NCBI GenBank assembly: GCA_035509315.1
Contig: DATJLS010000022.1
Span: 27,058 to 91,057, forward strand
DNA length: 64,000 nucleotides
Direction: 5' to 3'
From: JAKAWQ01 sp035509315
Lineage (GTDB): Bacteria > Pseudomonadota > Alphaproteobacteria > Acetobacterales > Acetobacteraceae
In this document: positions 52,642 to 63,100 of the stretch, one piece after another
How positions within the stretch are numbered: position 1 is the first letter of the stretch
Layout: every line of letters begins with the position of its first letter
Made by a program: the position numbers and the translations under genes
The notes under the pieces: generated by a model
What the model was told of the DNA's origin: nothing
Databases searched by the model: none
What the model saw: the letters and a program-made list of their open reading frames with translations, nothing else

Positions 52642-54879
52642 ATGACCGCGCCCTATCGCCTGCTTGCCCGCCTGCGTGAGACCATGGCGCAGAGCGCCGC
52701 GCCGCTGGCTGCGCTGCCGCCGCTGATCGCCGCCGGGCTCGAGAGCGAGGTCTGCTCGATCTACACGCTGCGGCCGGGCGAGATTCTCGAGCTCGTGGCG
52801 ACGGTCGGGCTGGCGCCCTCGGCAATCGGGCGGACGCGGCTGCGCGTGGGCGAGGGTGTGGTCGGGCTGGTCGCGGCGACGGGCCTGCCGCTCAACCTGC
52901 CGGATGCGCAGAACCACCCCGCCTTTGCCTACCGGCCCGAGACCGGCGAGGAGCCCTATGCCTCGATGCTTGCGGTTCCGGTGCGCCGGGCCGGCCAGCT
53001 CAGGGGTGTGCTCGTGGTCCAGAATCGCCTGCCGCGGCTCTTCGCGCAGGATGAGGCGGACGCTCTGGAGACGGTGGCGATGCTGCTCGCCGAGCTGCTG
53101 CCCAACGCGATCGACGCCGCGCCGCCGGAGGAGGGGTTCGGGGCCGCGCTCTCGCGCCGCTTCGCCGCGACCCCGCTCGCGCCGGGCCTCGTTATCGGCA
53201 ACGTCCTCAGGCGTGGCGCGCTCCCTCAACCCGCGCGGCTGCTCGCCGAGGATATCGCAGCCGAGCAGGCGCGGCTTGAGAAAGCCTGGCGGGCGATGCG
53301 CCAGCGTCTGGATGCCTTGCTGGCCGACCGGCTGCCCGAGCCCGGCGCGCCGCGCGAGGTTCTGGAGGCATACCGGCTGGTCGCCGCGGATGCCGGCTGG
53401 TTCGAGCGGATGGCGACGGCGGTGAAGGGCGGGCTAACGGCGGAAGCGGCCGTGCACCGGGTGGCGGTCGATCTGCGCCGGCGCATGCGCCGCCTGGGTG
53501 ATCCCTATCTGCGCGAGCGGCTCGCCGATCTTGAGGATCTCGCCGGCCGGCTGCTCGGCGCGCTCGGCGCGTCCTCGGCGCCGAGTGTCCTGCCGGCCGG
53601 GACGATCCTGCTTGCCCGCCGGCTTGGCGCGGCCGAGCTGATCGACTGGCACACGCGGGGCGTGATCGGGCTGGTGATCGAGGAGGGAACGCCGCATGGC
53701 CATGCGGCGATCCTTGCCCGGGCGCTCGGCCTGCCGGCGCTCGGCGGCGCGCAGGGGCTCATGGAAACGGCGAATGACGGCGAGGAGGCCGTGCTCGACG
53801 CCGATGAGGGGCGCATGATCCTTCGCCCCGAGCTCGACGTCACCCAGGGCTATCGCACGGCGCTGACCGCCCGCACGGAGGAGCAGGTGGCGCTGCTCGC
53901 CTGGCGCAAGCGGGCGGCTGCCACTTCGGACGGCATCCGGCTTCGCCTGATGCTGAATATCGGCCTGCCGCGCGAGATCGAGCAGCTCGCGGCGACCGGG
54001 GCGGACGGCGTCGGCCTCTTTCGCACCGAGATCGCGATGATGGCGGTCGGCGCCGTGCCGGACGTGGCGGAGCAGGCGGCGATCTATGCCAGGGTGATCG
54101 ACGCGGCGGCGGGATCGGAGCTCATCTTCCGCACGCTCGATCTTGGCAGCGACAAGCTACTGCCGGGCGCTCCGCCGGCGGCCGAGAGCAACCCGGCCAT
54201 GGGGTGGCGCAGCCTCAGGATCGGGCTCGACCGGCCGGCGGTGCTGCGGCGGCAGTTGCGGGCGCTGCTGCTCGCCGCCGATGGGCGGCCGCTCTCGGTG
54301 ATGTTCCCGATGGTGGCGACCGTCGAGGAGTTTCAGGCCGCCCGCGCCCTGCTCGACGCGGAGCAGGCGCGGATTGCCCGCAAGCCGGAACGGCTGCGCG
54401 TGGGCACGATGCTCGAGGTGCCGGCGCTGCTTTGGCAGGTTCCGGGCCTCCTTGCCGCGGTGGATTTCATCTCGGTCGGCACCAACGACCTGATGCAGTT
54501 TCTCTTTGCCGCGGACCGCGGCGCGCCCGGCATCGCCAGCCGTTATGATGTGCTCTCGGCGCCGGTGCTCGACCTGCTCGAGACCCTGGCCGAGCAGGCC
54601 GAGGCGGTGAAGGTGGCGCTCTCGGTGTGCGGGGATGCGGCGGGCGATCCGGTGGTGGCCCTCGCGCTTGCCGCACTCGGCATCACGACACTTTCGATGT
54701 CCGCCCAGGCGCTGCTGCCGCTCAAGGCCTGGATGGCGCGGATGGATCTCGCTTCCTTCCGGCCGGTGCTTGCCTCCATTCGCCGGGCGGCTTCCGGGGG
54801 CGCCTCGCTCCGTGAGACCATCGCGGCCTGGACGCGCGAGCAGAACCCGGAGGCGGCGGCAGACGGTGACGAAGGTTGA
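52642..54879 (+). CDS. ptsP: PTS phosphotransferase PtsP (enzyme I-Ntr) with GAF domain
   Basis: A 745-residue nitrogen-PTS enzyme I. Residues about 1-170 are a GAF sensor; the phospho-His domain has GTPHGHAAILARALGLPALG; the C-terminal TIM barrel has GLFRTEIAMM, NPAMGWRSLRIGLDR and the PEP-binding GTNDLMQFLFAADR. It should take phosphate from PEP to NPr. It is the left boundary of the glycan island: its 3' end, including about 36 bp past the stop, is duplicated at 63656-63923. Confidence 0.93.
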   Translation: MTAPYRLLARLRETMAQSAAPLAALPPLIAAGLESEVCSIYTLRPGEILELVATVGLAPSAIGRTRLRVGEGVVGLVAATGLPLNLPDAQNHPAFAYRPETGEEPYASMLAVPVRRAGQLRGVLVVQNRLPRLFAQDEADALETVAMLLAELLPNAIDAAPPEEGFGAALSRRFAATPLAPGLVIGNVLRRGALPQPARLLAEDIAAEQARLEKAWRAMRQRLDALLADRLPEPGAPREVLEAYRLVAADAGWFERMATAVKGGLTAEAAVHRVAVDLRRRMRRLGDPYLRERLADLEDLAGRLLGALGASSAPSVLPAGTILLARRLGAAELIDWHTRGVIGLVIEEGTPHGHAAILARALGLPALGGAQGLMETANDGEEAVLDADEGRMILRPELDVTQGYRTALTARTEEQVALLAWRKRAAATSDGIRLRLMLNIGLPREIEQLAATGADGVGLFRTEIAMMAVGAVPDVAEQAAIYARVIDAAAGSELIFRTLDLGSDKLLPGAPPAAESNPAMGWRSLRIGLDRPAVLRRQLRALLLAADGRPLSVMFPMVATVEEFQAARALLDAEQARIARKPERLRVGTMLEVPALLWQVPGLLAAVDFISVGTNDLMQFLFAADRGAPGIASRYDVLSAPVLDLLETLAEQAEAVKVALSVCGDAAGDPVVALALAALGITTLSMSAQALLPLKAWMARMDLASFRPVLASIRRAASGGASLRETIAAWTREQNPEAAADGDEG

Positions 54880-54973
54880 ACGGCGCGGTTATCGCTTGCC
54901 GTGACGAGCCGGCCGGCAATGGCTCAGTTTGAATGTTCTGGCGCAAGAGCCGCCTTGCGCGTTTTCGTCATGC

Positions 54974-54997
54974 AAGCGCCGTGAGGCTTCGGCGCTT
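54974..54997. terminator. Hairpin after ptsP
   Basis: An 8-bp perfect stem AAGCGCCG/CGGCGCTT with an 8-nt loop lies 95 bp after the ptsP stop. No T-run follows, so a terminator role is plausible rather than shown. It lies between ptsP and the convergent membrane protein gene. Confidence 0.35.
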
Positions 54998-55135
54998 CCC
55001 TGCGTGCGTCAATTAAAAGTGTTTGAGGTCTCACCGAAGATGCCTCAGCATTGCACCGGCCCAACCTGACAGATTTCGCAGCCAAAAACGCCGCTTCCGG
55101 AGCACTCAGGGAAGCAAGGTCTAGAGATTATTGCC

Positions 55136-56746
55136 CTAATGACATCCGCCACGAGTCGCAGCAAGTCGCAAGCTATGCAGGCTGTAATACGCTCTCAAAT
55201 CCTCATTGGCGACCCAGTCAGGATTATCCGTAATGTCGAAATATGTAGGCAGAATGGTCAAGGGTATCATACAGATACTGGTAACGACGTCACGCACTCC
55301 CGCCCGGCTTTCCGCCCATATCATCAAGTTCCGCCGGTCCCAGGCCGCCCGGTTCCGAATAGCCGGCTCCAGGTCCCGGAACGTCGCCGCGAACCTGGGC
55401 AACTGCATCGTGCTTCCGAGAGCTAGCACAACCATCGTCGCAGACAACAGCAGCCCGCATTTTCCATCGAGAAGACGTCTGACCGCCGCGACCCCCCCGA
55501 GATCGAACCCGCAGGCGGTAGCGAAAGTCGCGATTGCAGCGGCCAAAAGAAAGTAAATGCCGTCGAAAACGCGGGGTGGGATTATACCTCCAAGGCCGGA
55601 AGACACGATAGTCAGCACCACGATCGACCCGGGCACTATCGCAAGCGCCAAGCTGATCCTCGTCAGTCGTGGCGCGACCCGGTACCACACGGGCCGGAAC
55701 GGCGATCGTGCGGCTGCAAGCACGATCACCGCCAGCACCGCGATGATCGCCTTCCAATGCGCGATCAGGCTCGTGTCGATCTGCCAGGCTGTCATCAGCG
55801 ACGCGAGAAGTGACTGGTGCGGCGTTGACGCCATGCGCACCCTGATCGCTGGTGCAAGGACGACCGAGGCTGTACTGAGCAACCCCACGAGCGTTGCGCA
55901 GGCCGCGGTTCTGACGCCAGGTCTCCTGCCGATGACCCGTGACAGACAGACGACGGCGAGGACGCCCACCACCCAGGCACCGCAGATTTCGTGGAGCGCC
56001 GGTAGGAGGGCTGCGAGCGAGATGACGGTCAGTCCGGCCCACCAGGTGTCAACCGCGCATAGAATCCACAGCAACATCATTCCCAGAGCAACCGGCAACC
56101 AGTATCCCATGCCGGCCGGGAACCAATAGAAGGGCTCACCGCGTGGCGCGCTCAACCAGAGAAAGGCGTAGGTACAAATCGCACCAGCCAAAACCGGCGC
56201 GTCGGAGATCCGGCGACCACTAACGATTGCCACACCGCAGCAGCACCCGGCCATTCCCACCAACAACAGCATCGACAGCATCACAGGGTAGCGCGCGACT
56301 ACATGGCCACCGGTATAGAGCAAGTATTGAATGAACAGCGAAGCCCACCGTCCGTCAATTTTAAAGTAATCCCCTTGCACCCGTTGCCACGGAGAAAGCG
56401 CGCGCATTGCCGCAGTGCGCTCGAGGTCGTCCACCTGCGGGTAGGCAAGCAGCGTGTAAAACAACGAAATGACCGCGATCAGCACGGCCGCAGCGACGAC
56501 AATCAGGCTGACTATGAGCAGCAATCGACGCGCGATCTCGGCACTGTCGCTTCTGGGCTCGGCCAGCGCCCGCCGCACCGCAAAATCGACCAGAGTATTC
56601 GGATCGGCGATAGTATCAGTCGGGGGCTGCGGTGTCTCGGCCGCTCGTGCCGCCTCAAGTTGCCTCAGGGCTTCATCCCTTTGCTCTTTCAGGCGGCGAA
56701 TCTGGGGAATCAATATCGCTGCCCGGCGGACAGCATTGCTTAGCAT
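55136..56746 (-). CDS. Polytopic membrane protein of the glycan island (DUF6056-like)
   Basis: A 536-residue membrane protein with roughly ten spans after residue 70, of a type seen with glycosyltransferase-like or polymerase-like membrane proteins. Periplasmic loops contain aromatic and charged residues (RGEPFYWFPAGMGYWLPVAL). Residues 1-40 are a helical tag (ending PQIRRLKEQRDEALRQLEAA) shared with the methyltransferase at 57246. Function is inferred only as a surface-glycan membrane step. Confidence 0.65.
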   Translation of the reverse strand: MLSNAVRRAAILIPQIRRLKEQRDEALRQLEAARAAETPQPPTDTIADPNTLVDFAVRRALAEPRSDSAEIARRLLLIVSLIVVAAAVLIAVISLFYTLLAYPQVDDLERTAAMRALSPWQRVQGDYFKIDGRWASLFIQYLLYTGGHVVARYPVMLSMLLLVGMAGCCCGVAIVSGRRISDAPVLAGAICTYAFLWLSAPRGEPFYWFPAGMGYWLPVALGMMLLWILCAVDTWWAGLTVISLAALLPALHEICGAWVVGVLAVVCLSRVIGRRPGVRTAACATLVGLLSTASVVLAPAIRVRMASTPHQSLLASLMTAWQIDTSLIAHWKAIIAVLAVIVLAAARSPFRPVWYRVAPRLTRISLALAIVPGSIVVLTIVSSGLGGIIPPRVFDGIYFLLAAAIATFATACGFDLGGVAAVRRLLDGKCGLLLSATMVVLALGSTMQLPRFAATFRDLEPAIRNRAAWDRRNLMIWAESRAGVRDVVTSICMIPLTILPTYFDITDNPDWVANEDLRAYYSLHSLRLAATRGGCH

Positions 56747-57245
56747 TTTTTTGGGCTTCCCCTCTTAGCTAACAATTAGCACTGGTTCTGGTGCAAGGCT
56801 GACAGGGACCTCAGAAAAAACAGGATTCCATAGATAATCATCGAGTTCACCCCTCAGGGCACTGACCGTAATCTTTGCCTACACGTTCCGACAAGGATTT
56901 CCGCGGTGATAACCCATTGGCCTCACTTTTGCGGTGCAGCGAACGGCCAAATAGCGGGTCTTCTTGTCGCCGCCTCGGATTTGGGCGCGCGTGTCCCGCC
57001 GATAGACGGATAGACGGCGCCGGCTGCCCTGGCTCGCGGAATGAATGCGCGGTCACCCACCTCGCCTCGGCTTGGGCTTCGGCCGCGGCGAGCGCAGGCG
57101 GGGCAGCGTGATCGATCAAAGAGCCGCATCTCCCGAGCCGCAGCGCGTTCATGTGAGGATATGTGTCCTTTGGAGTTTCCGTTTGAATGAGTTATTGACT
57201 TGCTGATCCCAAGTGCGGACGGTGCTGAAACTCTTGAGGCCATCC
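56747..57245. other. Gap of 499 bp between divergent genes
   Basis: No gene is supported. The first 110 bp are AT-rich and should hold the promoter of the minus-strand membrane protein; the rest is GC-rich. A 101-codon minus-strand frame (56847-57152) has an unusual Arg/Pro-rich composition and no family resemblance. The region ends with TTGAGG-type sequence upstream of the methyltransferase ATG. Confidence 0.4.
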
Positions 57246-58307
57246 ATGATCAGAAACGCGCTAAGGACTGCATCGCTAGCCGTGCCTGCCATTAGGCGGC
57301 TTGTCGACCAGCGAGATGGGTTGCTTCGAGAGGTCGAGGTATTGAAGGCAGAGAAGACATTGGCGCTCCAACAAATGACGGAGGCCAAGAGCCAGTTGGC
57401 GGCTCTATCCGTTTCTAACCATCCTGCGGCCTTGTCTCAAACTGATATGGAAGCGATTGTTGCTCGCGCCGTCGAAACAGCGAAGCAGGACATCCGCTCG
57501 GAATATACGGCCCTTCCCCGCTTTGCATATCATCTGCCGTTTGATCACGAGATGCAGACTATGCCGCCGGATTTCGAAGAGCCGGTTTGGGTTGATGGAG
57601 AACCGCTTCCGCTTCCGCCTCCGGCGGAGCGCCATGGGAACGCTACGACGGACCAAGATTACCTGGACTGGGGTCGCTATGAGAAAGATATCATAGTCAA
57701 TTACGCACGCGATGTTTTGCGGTCTATGCAACGCATTTCGATCATGGATTTCGGCTGTTCATCAGGCCGTATTCTTCGGCACTTCTATCCGGAGATGACC
57801 GCAAATCAGTGGAAAGTGACCGGCGTAGATGTGTCGGCGCGCCGAATAGAATGGATGCGGCGTAACTTTCCTCGTGAATTTCAGGTCTATACGGGGAGTT
57901 TCCTTCCAATCATGCCGTTCGAGGCGAACAGCTTCGACGTCATCTACGGGATGAGTGTGTTCACTCATATCAAATATCTCTGGGATCTGTGGCTGCTCGA
58001 ATTGCGACGCATCTTGAAACCCGGCGGGGCTCTCATCCAGAGCGTCCACACCGAGCACGCATGGGATTATTTCGTTGACCACGCCAGCGACCCTGCTGTG
58101 CGAGATTCTCTCGGCTCAATGATTATCAATCACAAACGGATGCCAGCGGACTTCGTTTACTATGGCGACCTCGATAAAAACCAAGTTTTCTGGAAGAAAG
58201 ATATCGTCATAGAGTTTTGGGGGCGTTACTTTGATGATGTGAAAGTCTATCCGCCACCGGAACGCTATAGTTACCAAAATTGGGTTGTCGCACGGAAGCC
58301 TTGGTAG
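57246..58307 (+). CDS. SAM-dependent methyltransferase with coiled-coil tag
   Basis: A 353-residue protein. Residues 1-60 are a helical tag (VPAIRRLVDQRDGLLREVEV) that matches the membrane protein gene's N-terminus. The class I methyltransferase core follows: MDFGCSSGRILRHFYPEM, GVDVSARRIEWM, FDVIYGMSVFTHI and ILKPGGALI. It is probably a glycan- or lipid-modifying methyltransferase. ATG 57246 was chosen over an upstream in-frame GTG at 57213 because the shared tag starts there. Confidence 0.72.
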   Translation: MIRNALRTASLAVPAIRRLVDQRDGLLREVEVLKAEKTLALQQMTEAKSQLAALSVSNHPAALSQTDMEAIVARAVETAKQDIRSEYTALPRFAYHLPFDHEMQTMPPDFEEPVWVDGEPLPLPPPAERHGNATTDQDYLDWGRYEKDIIVNYARDVLRSMQRISIMDFGCSSGRILRHFYPEMTANQWKVTGVDVSARRIEWMRRNFPREFQVYTGSFLPIMPFEANSFDVIYGMSVFTHIKYLWDLWLLELRRILKPGGALIQSVHTEHAWDYFVDHASDPAVRDSLGSMIINHKRMPADFVYYGDLDKNQVFWKKDIVIEFWGRYFDDVKVYPPPERYSYQNWVVARKPW

Positions 58308-58489
58308 CGAATGCTTGCCAAGCCGCCGACACCCGCCCGGGCTGTTCCTGTCGAGAAGGATTCATCATCGCAAGATCACCGGCCCAGCAGCACCCGCCGT
58401 ATCGAGCCAGCGGGAAGGAACGTCAATCAGGAAACTGCATTTCTTGCGCCGATTTTCGAGTGGCCCCGCTCCGGCCGTCGCGCCTAAAA

Positions 58490-58590
58490 CGTGATGACCG
58501 AAGATGGAATCACCGCAGGTCTGAATCACACGAGAGAACAAATAAGGAAAGCGAGAGACGTGAGCAGAAGCGAACGCACCCCGCTCTAGC
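58490..58590 (+). repeat. Dispersed repeat, copy C
   Basis: CGTGATGACCGAAGATGGAA, then CACCGCAGGTCTGAATCACA, then purine-rich sequence and AGCGAACGCACCCCGCT. It is the longest of the three copies and lies in the 415-bp gap between the methyltransferase gene and the convergent FkbM gene. The rest of that gap shows no gene. Confidence 0.7.
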
Positions 58591-58722
58591 CACTCTCTGC
58601 GGCCAGGTCTTCCGATAAGAGTTCCTCGATAGCGACCTACCCGGCTCCCTTTTGCAGTGTGGCGCGCTTCGTTGCGCAGTTCACCACTTTGGCTCAGCGA
58701 TGAGTGCGACGAGCTGTTCTTG

Positions 58723-60081
58723 TCACTGCCGCGCGGGAGGATGGGGCGCGGCGCGGCGACCCAGAGCTCGCCGCAGCATTGTCGCGACGCGGCGCAGGGG
58801 GGCGGTGAGCCGCCAACTGCGTGATGCGTGCAGCTCTGCGAGCTGGCGCTCGTGCCAGGCCAGGCATTCGTGTGCGGCCTCAACTTTGCGCGCGGCATCT
58901 GCGATCTCCTCCGCGGCGGCGCGCGAAATGGCGCGCAGCTTCTCGGCATGGCCGGTGGTCAGCATCACCACCCGCTTCGCGTGTGCCCGGGTCAGGGAAT
59001 CAATCTGTTCCAGTAATGATTTTTCCGATGCGGCCGTCGCCGCCGCGAGGTGCTCATCGGCCGTCCTCCGCACCGCCTCGATCTCGTTGGCATGTGCCTC
59101 GGCTGCTTCCGCTTGCTCCCAGATGAGACGCTGGGCCAGCGGGCTGGGATAATCGAGACCGAGATGCTGGCCGGCAGCGGTGTTGCGCAGGATCTCCGCT
59201 GGGTATTGCGGCTTGTGCAGCAGCACCAGGGCGATCTCATCGATGCTGTCGACCGGGGTCAGTCGGAATGACGCGGTCAGGGCCTTGACGCGGTCGAGCT
59301 TGGCCTCCGGCACGAAGAGCAGCGCGGTCTCCATCGCGTCCGCAAAGATATTTTCCGTGCTGCCGTTATAATTGGCGGAATTGAAGGCTGCGGAGATGCT
59401 GCCGAATGCTCGGTAGCCGTCATGTGCGCGCATGGCGGCCAGGACCTCGGCCCCCGGGTCTATAGCGTTCAACTCGACGAACACGAACGGATGGTGGCGC
59501 GCGATGGTCTGTCGCGCGCCGGCTATCACGGATGCCTCCGCGCCCTCCACGTCAAGCTTGAGGAAATCGAGGCGCTCCAGATCGAGCGCGTCGAGGGTGA
59601 CGACTGCCACGGCATAGGCCGAGGCGGCGCCATGCCTATCGGTGACCGACTGTCCGCCGGGATTGGCGAGTTCCGCGTCCGAGGCAAGCGGGCTCAGCTC
59701 CAACGATCCCGGATGCTCGCCCAAAGCGCATTCCAGCAGGCGGACATTGTCGAGCCGGTTCACCTCCTCGACATTCGCCTGCAAGAGGCGGAATACCTCA
59801 AGTCTCGGCTCGAACGAAACGACTTGCCCGGAAGGCCCCACGAAACGGGAGAATGCGAGGGTATGTGTTCCGATATAGGCGCCGCCATCGACGACCCAGT
59901 CGCCGGGCGCCACCAGCCTGCCGACCAGGTCCAGCTCCTGTTGCGCCCATTCACCGTAGCGACGAACGGATTCGGATGCGAACTTGTCGGAACGGATCGT
60001 CAGCAGCCGTCCGTAGCGGCACCGCACCGCCGACGATTCCGCCAGAGCGGTCTCGGCCACGGGACCGTCCGAAGCGGTCAC
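58723..60081 (-). CDS. FkbM-family methyltransferase with long coiled-coil C-terminus
   Basis: A 452-residue protein. The methyltransferase domain includes VVDGGAYIGTHTLAFSRFVG, VSFEPRLEVFRLLQAN and LDFLKLDVEGAEASVIAGAR, the FkbM pattern. Residues after 320 are an Ala/Glu-rich coiled coil ending in ASRSWRLTAPLRRVATMLRR, a tail motif common among surface-polysaccharide enzymes. GTG start at 60081 has a GAGG site. It lies 19 bp after the fusion gene and is likely in the same operon. Confidence 0.8.
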   Translation of the reverse strand: MTASDGPVAETALAESSAVRCRYGRLLTIRSDKFASESVRRYGEWAQQELDLVGRLVAPGDWVVDGGAYIGTHTLAFSRFVGPSGQVVSFEPRLEVFRLLQANVEEVNRLDNVRLLECALGEHPGSLELSPLASDAELANPGGQSVTDRHGAASAYAVAVVTLDALDLERLDFLKLDVEGAEASVIAGARQTIARHHPFVFVELNAIDPGAEVLAAMRAHDGYRAFGSISAAFNSANYNGSTENIFADAMETALLFVPEAKLDRVKALTASFRLTPVDSIDEIALVLLHKPQYPAEILRNTAAGQHLGLDYPSPLAQRLIWEQAEAAEAHANEIEAVRRTADEHLAAATAASEKSLLEQIDSLTRAHAKRVVMLTTGHAEKLRAISRAAAEEIADAARKVEAAHECLAWHERQLAELHASRSWRLTAPLRRVATMLRRALGRRAAPHPPARQ

Positions 60082-60100
60082 CAGAACGGCCTCACGCCCG

Positions 60101-63100
60101 TCACGGCCGCCGTCGCGCAGTTCGCAATATCTCCTTCAATCCGCGCAATGGCCATGTCACCTGCCAGGAGGTGGAGCGCCGCATTGCCAGGAACTCATCG
60201 CGCCAATGATTGGCCTCGCAGCGTGCCGCCTCAAGCTCGGCGCGCAGCGCTTGCGCCTCCGTCCTCGCGGTATCGGCGCGGCCGGCTTCTCTCCAGGCGT
60301 GATCAGCCTCCGTTCGCATGCTCTTGAGCATGATGCGGTACGCCTCCTCGCGCTCCCGACCGATCCGATTGACGAGCGACGCGGCGTCGAGATCGAATCC
60401 GGCCTTCCGGGCTCCGCGGATGACGTGGATGGCGTCGTTCACGCCATCCCGCGTCTCCTCGAGATATCTCCGGCCGTGTCTGCCGTCGGGCTCGATATAG
60501 GTGCCTTCGCACCACTCGTTCCAGGAATGCAGGAACATAAGTCGCTCCTCACCGGCATAGCGCCGATAGGTATCGAGGTAGGCCTTGGTGATCCAGAGGC
60601 GATAGGTGTCGTTGTCGGTGTTGACATGGACCATTGCCCTGGACTGGTAGCGGGCGGTGTTGTCCCATGGCGCCATCACGGTCTTGAACCGCTTGTATTC
60701 CGGAAAGGGGCGGTTGGCGTGGAATTCCGCAAATTTGTGATAGTCGATGATGCGGCCGTCGAATTCCCCGGTGAAGGCGAAGCGCGCGTGGTCGGAAATT
60801 TCGGCATTCTGAGGAACGATGATGGACGGAATTTCGTAGGCCGCATCAAACCCGAGCGCGCGTGGATTGGTGGCGTGCGGGAGCCAGTCATCGACCATCA
60901 CGAGGTAGATGCCCGGATAGCCCGCCCTTTCCGCCTCCCGCCGCCATCGTTCGGTGGTCTCGGCAATGTCGGGGAAGAGATGCTGCTTGTAGATCAGGAG
61001 CAGCGGCCGCCCATCGACGCGCACATAGCGGCGATCGTCGAATATCGGGTAGAGACCGCGCAGAAACACGAGATCGTCTTCACGCGAATGAAGCTGGGTG
61101 ATGATGACTTCCTGGTCGCCCCCGTCCCATCGTTTTGACCAGTTCTCGTTTGCCCACAGGAAGCAGAACGGCATATCGATGTCGGACGCAATGAAGTTCT
61201 CGATCGGCCGATACAGCAGCCGCTTGCCCTTGAAATAGTAATGGTAGAAGCAGAAGCCGGTGATCCCGTGCGTGCGCGCCAGCTGGACTTGGGCGCGCAT
61301 CACCTCGATCGAGCGCAGATCGTAATAGCCAAGCTCGCCCGGCTGCCGCGGCTGATAGTGGCCCTTGAAGAGCGGCTTGCCGGCGATGACGTTGTTCCAT
61401 TCGGTGAAGCCGGCGCCATGTGCCGCGTCGTTCTCGGCGATGGGATGAAACTGCGGCAGGTAAAAGGCGAGCAGCCTGGGCAACGCGTCCTGGACAGCGG
61501 ATGAAGCCGGTTCCGCCGTGGGCGCACGACAGGTGGGCGGCAACTGGAGACTTGGCGCGGCCGCGCGCGGAGGGGCTCGTCCGTCGCGCTCGGCGATGAA
61601 GCAGAGGATGTACTCGATGGCCTCCTGCACGACGCCGATCTCGATCTCGCGCGCGGGTCCCGTGAGATTGCGCACGATCCGCACGTCCGGCGCGCCCGAG
61701 GCATAGAAGCCGCTGAAGGGGTTGTAGGCGCGGAATTCCTTGTAGCGCCCGAGCAGGATCACGCCGGGTGTGCCGACGGCGTTGGCGAGATGTGCGGGCC
61801 CGCTGTCGACCGCAATGAGCAGGGCGGCCCGTCGGATCACCTCGGCGGTTTCGAGGATGCCGGTCTGGCCGTGCAGGCTGCGATAATCCGGCCCGAGCCT
61901 CTCTTCCGGATCGGCATCGCCCTGGCCAACCTCGACGACCTTCAGATGGAGCCCGAGGATCATCCAGGAAATGAGGTCCCGCCAGCGTTCGTCCGGCCAA
62001 TCCTTATCGAGGTCGTTCGAGCGCCGGTGGACAACACAAAACTGCTCCGGCAGACCGAGCGCGTCCACCCTCGCGCGATCGGCTTCCTGGATATAGACGC
62101 GCGGTTGCCCCGAAAGCTTCGGCAGGCCGGCGCCCTGGGAGAAGGATTCGAGCAGATTGCCGTGGTCGAGCCAGATCTGGCCATCGACGAACGGATTGCC
62201 CCGATTCTTGATCAGCGGGATGCCGCAGCAGGAGCAGATGCGATAATTGACGTGCAGGTCCACCACCTGATCGTATCGGTGGTGGTTCTTGATGATCATC
62301 CACTCCGTCAGACACTCCACCACGATCACGGCGTCGATATGCGGGTTGCTGTCCAGGAGCTCGCGATAGGGCGCGCGCACCACCCAGCAGACGGTTGCGC
62401 CCGGATTGGCCTCCTTCAGATGACGCACCACCGGCTCACAGGCGACAATGTCCCCAAGATGCTCGACGAGGCCGATAGCGATGTTGGTGGCGACCGCGCT
62501 GGCTGGCCCAGACTTGCTCTTGCGGATCACGGCCGAGCCGCAGAGATCGCTCAGCGGCACGAGCGCTTCCGGCTTGTCGGCGAGGAATGCGTCGACCGCT
62601 TTCTCCGCTCCTTCCCAGTGCAGACTTGAATAGTCGTGCACCACGATGAAGCCGCCAGGCATCATGCGCGGGTAGAAATATTCAAGCGCGCTTCGAATGG
62701 GAGCGTGAAGATCGCAATCGATGTGGACGAGACTGAACCGCGCGCCGGAAGGCAGCTGAGCCGTGGTCTCGGGAAAATAGCCTTCGATATAACGAACGTT
62801 CTCCTCGCCGACGCGTGCGCGCACGGCGGCAAGTGAGCTGTCGGTGAAGCTGATCTTCTTTTGGCTATCGAGGTCTATGAGGTCGTTGGGGTCGAATCCG
62901 GCATAGGTGTCGAACAAGTACGCCGTCGTGCCCATGTGCCGCGCCATCCAGGCCAGCAGGCGGGCCGTATTCCCCTTATAGACGCCGATCTCCGCAATAT
63001 CGCCTTTGATCCCATCCTTGACCAACTGATCGAACAGCAGATGGAAGAAGTAAAAGCGCGGCAGATCGTCGGAATCGCGCGCGTAGTCGGCGGCAAGGTC

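Noticed and set aside
56847..57152. Minus-strand frame of 101 codons in the gap between the membrane protein and methyltransferase genes
   Set aside because: Arg/Pro/Ser-rich composition, no ribosome site and no family resemblance.
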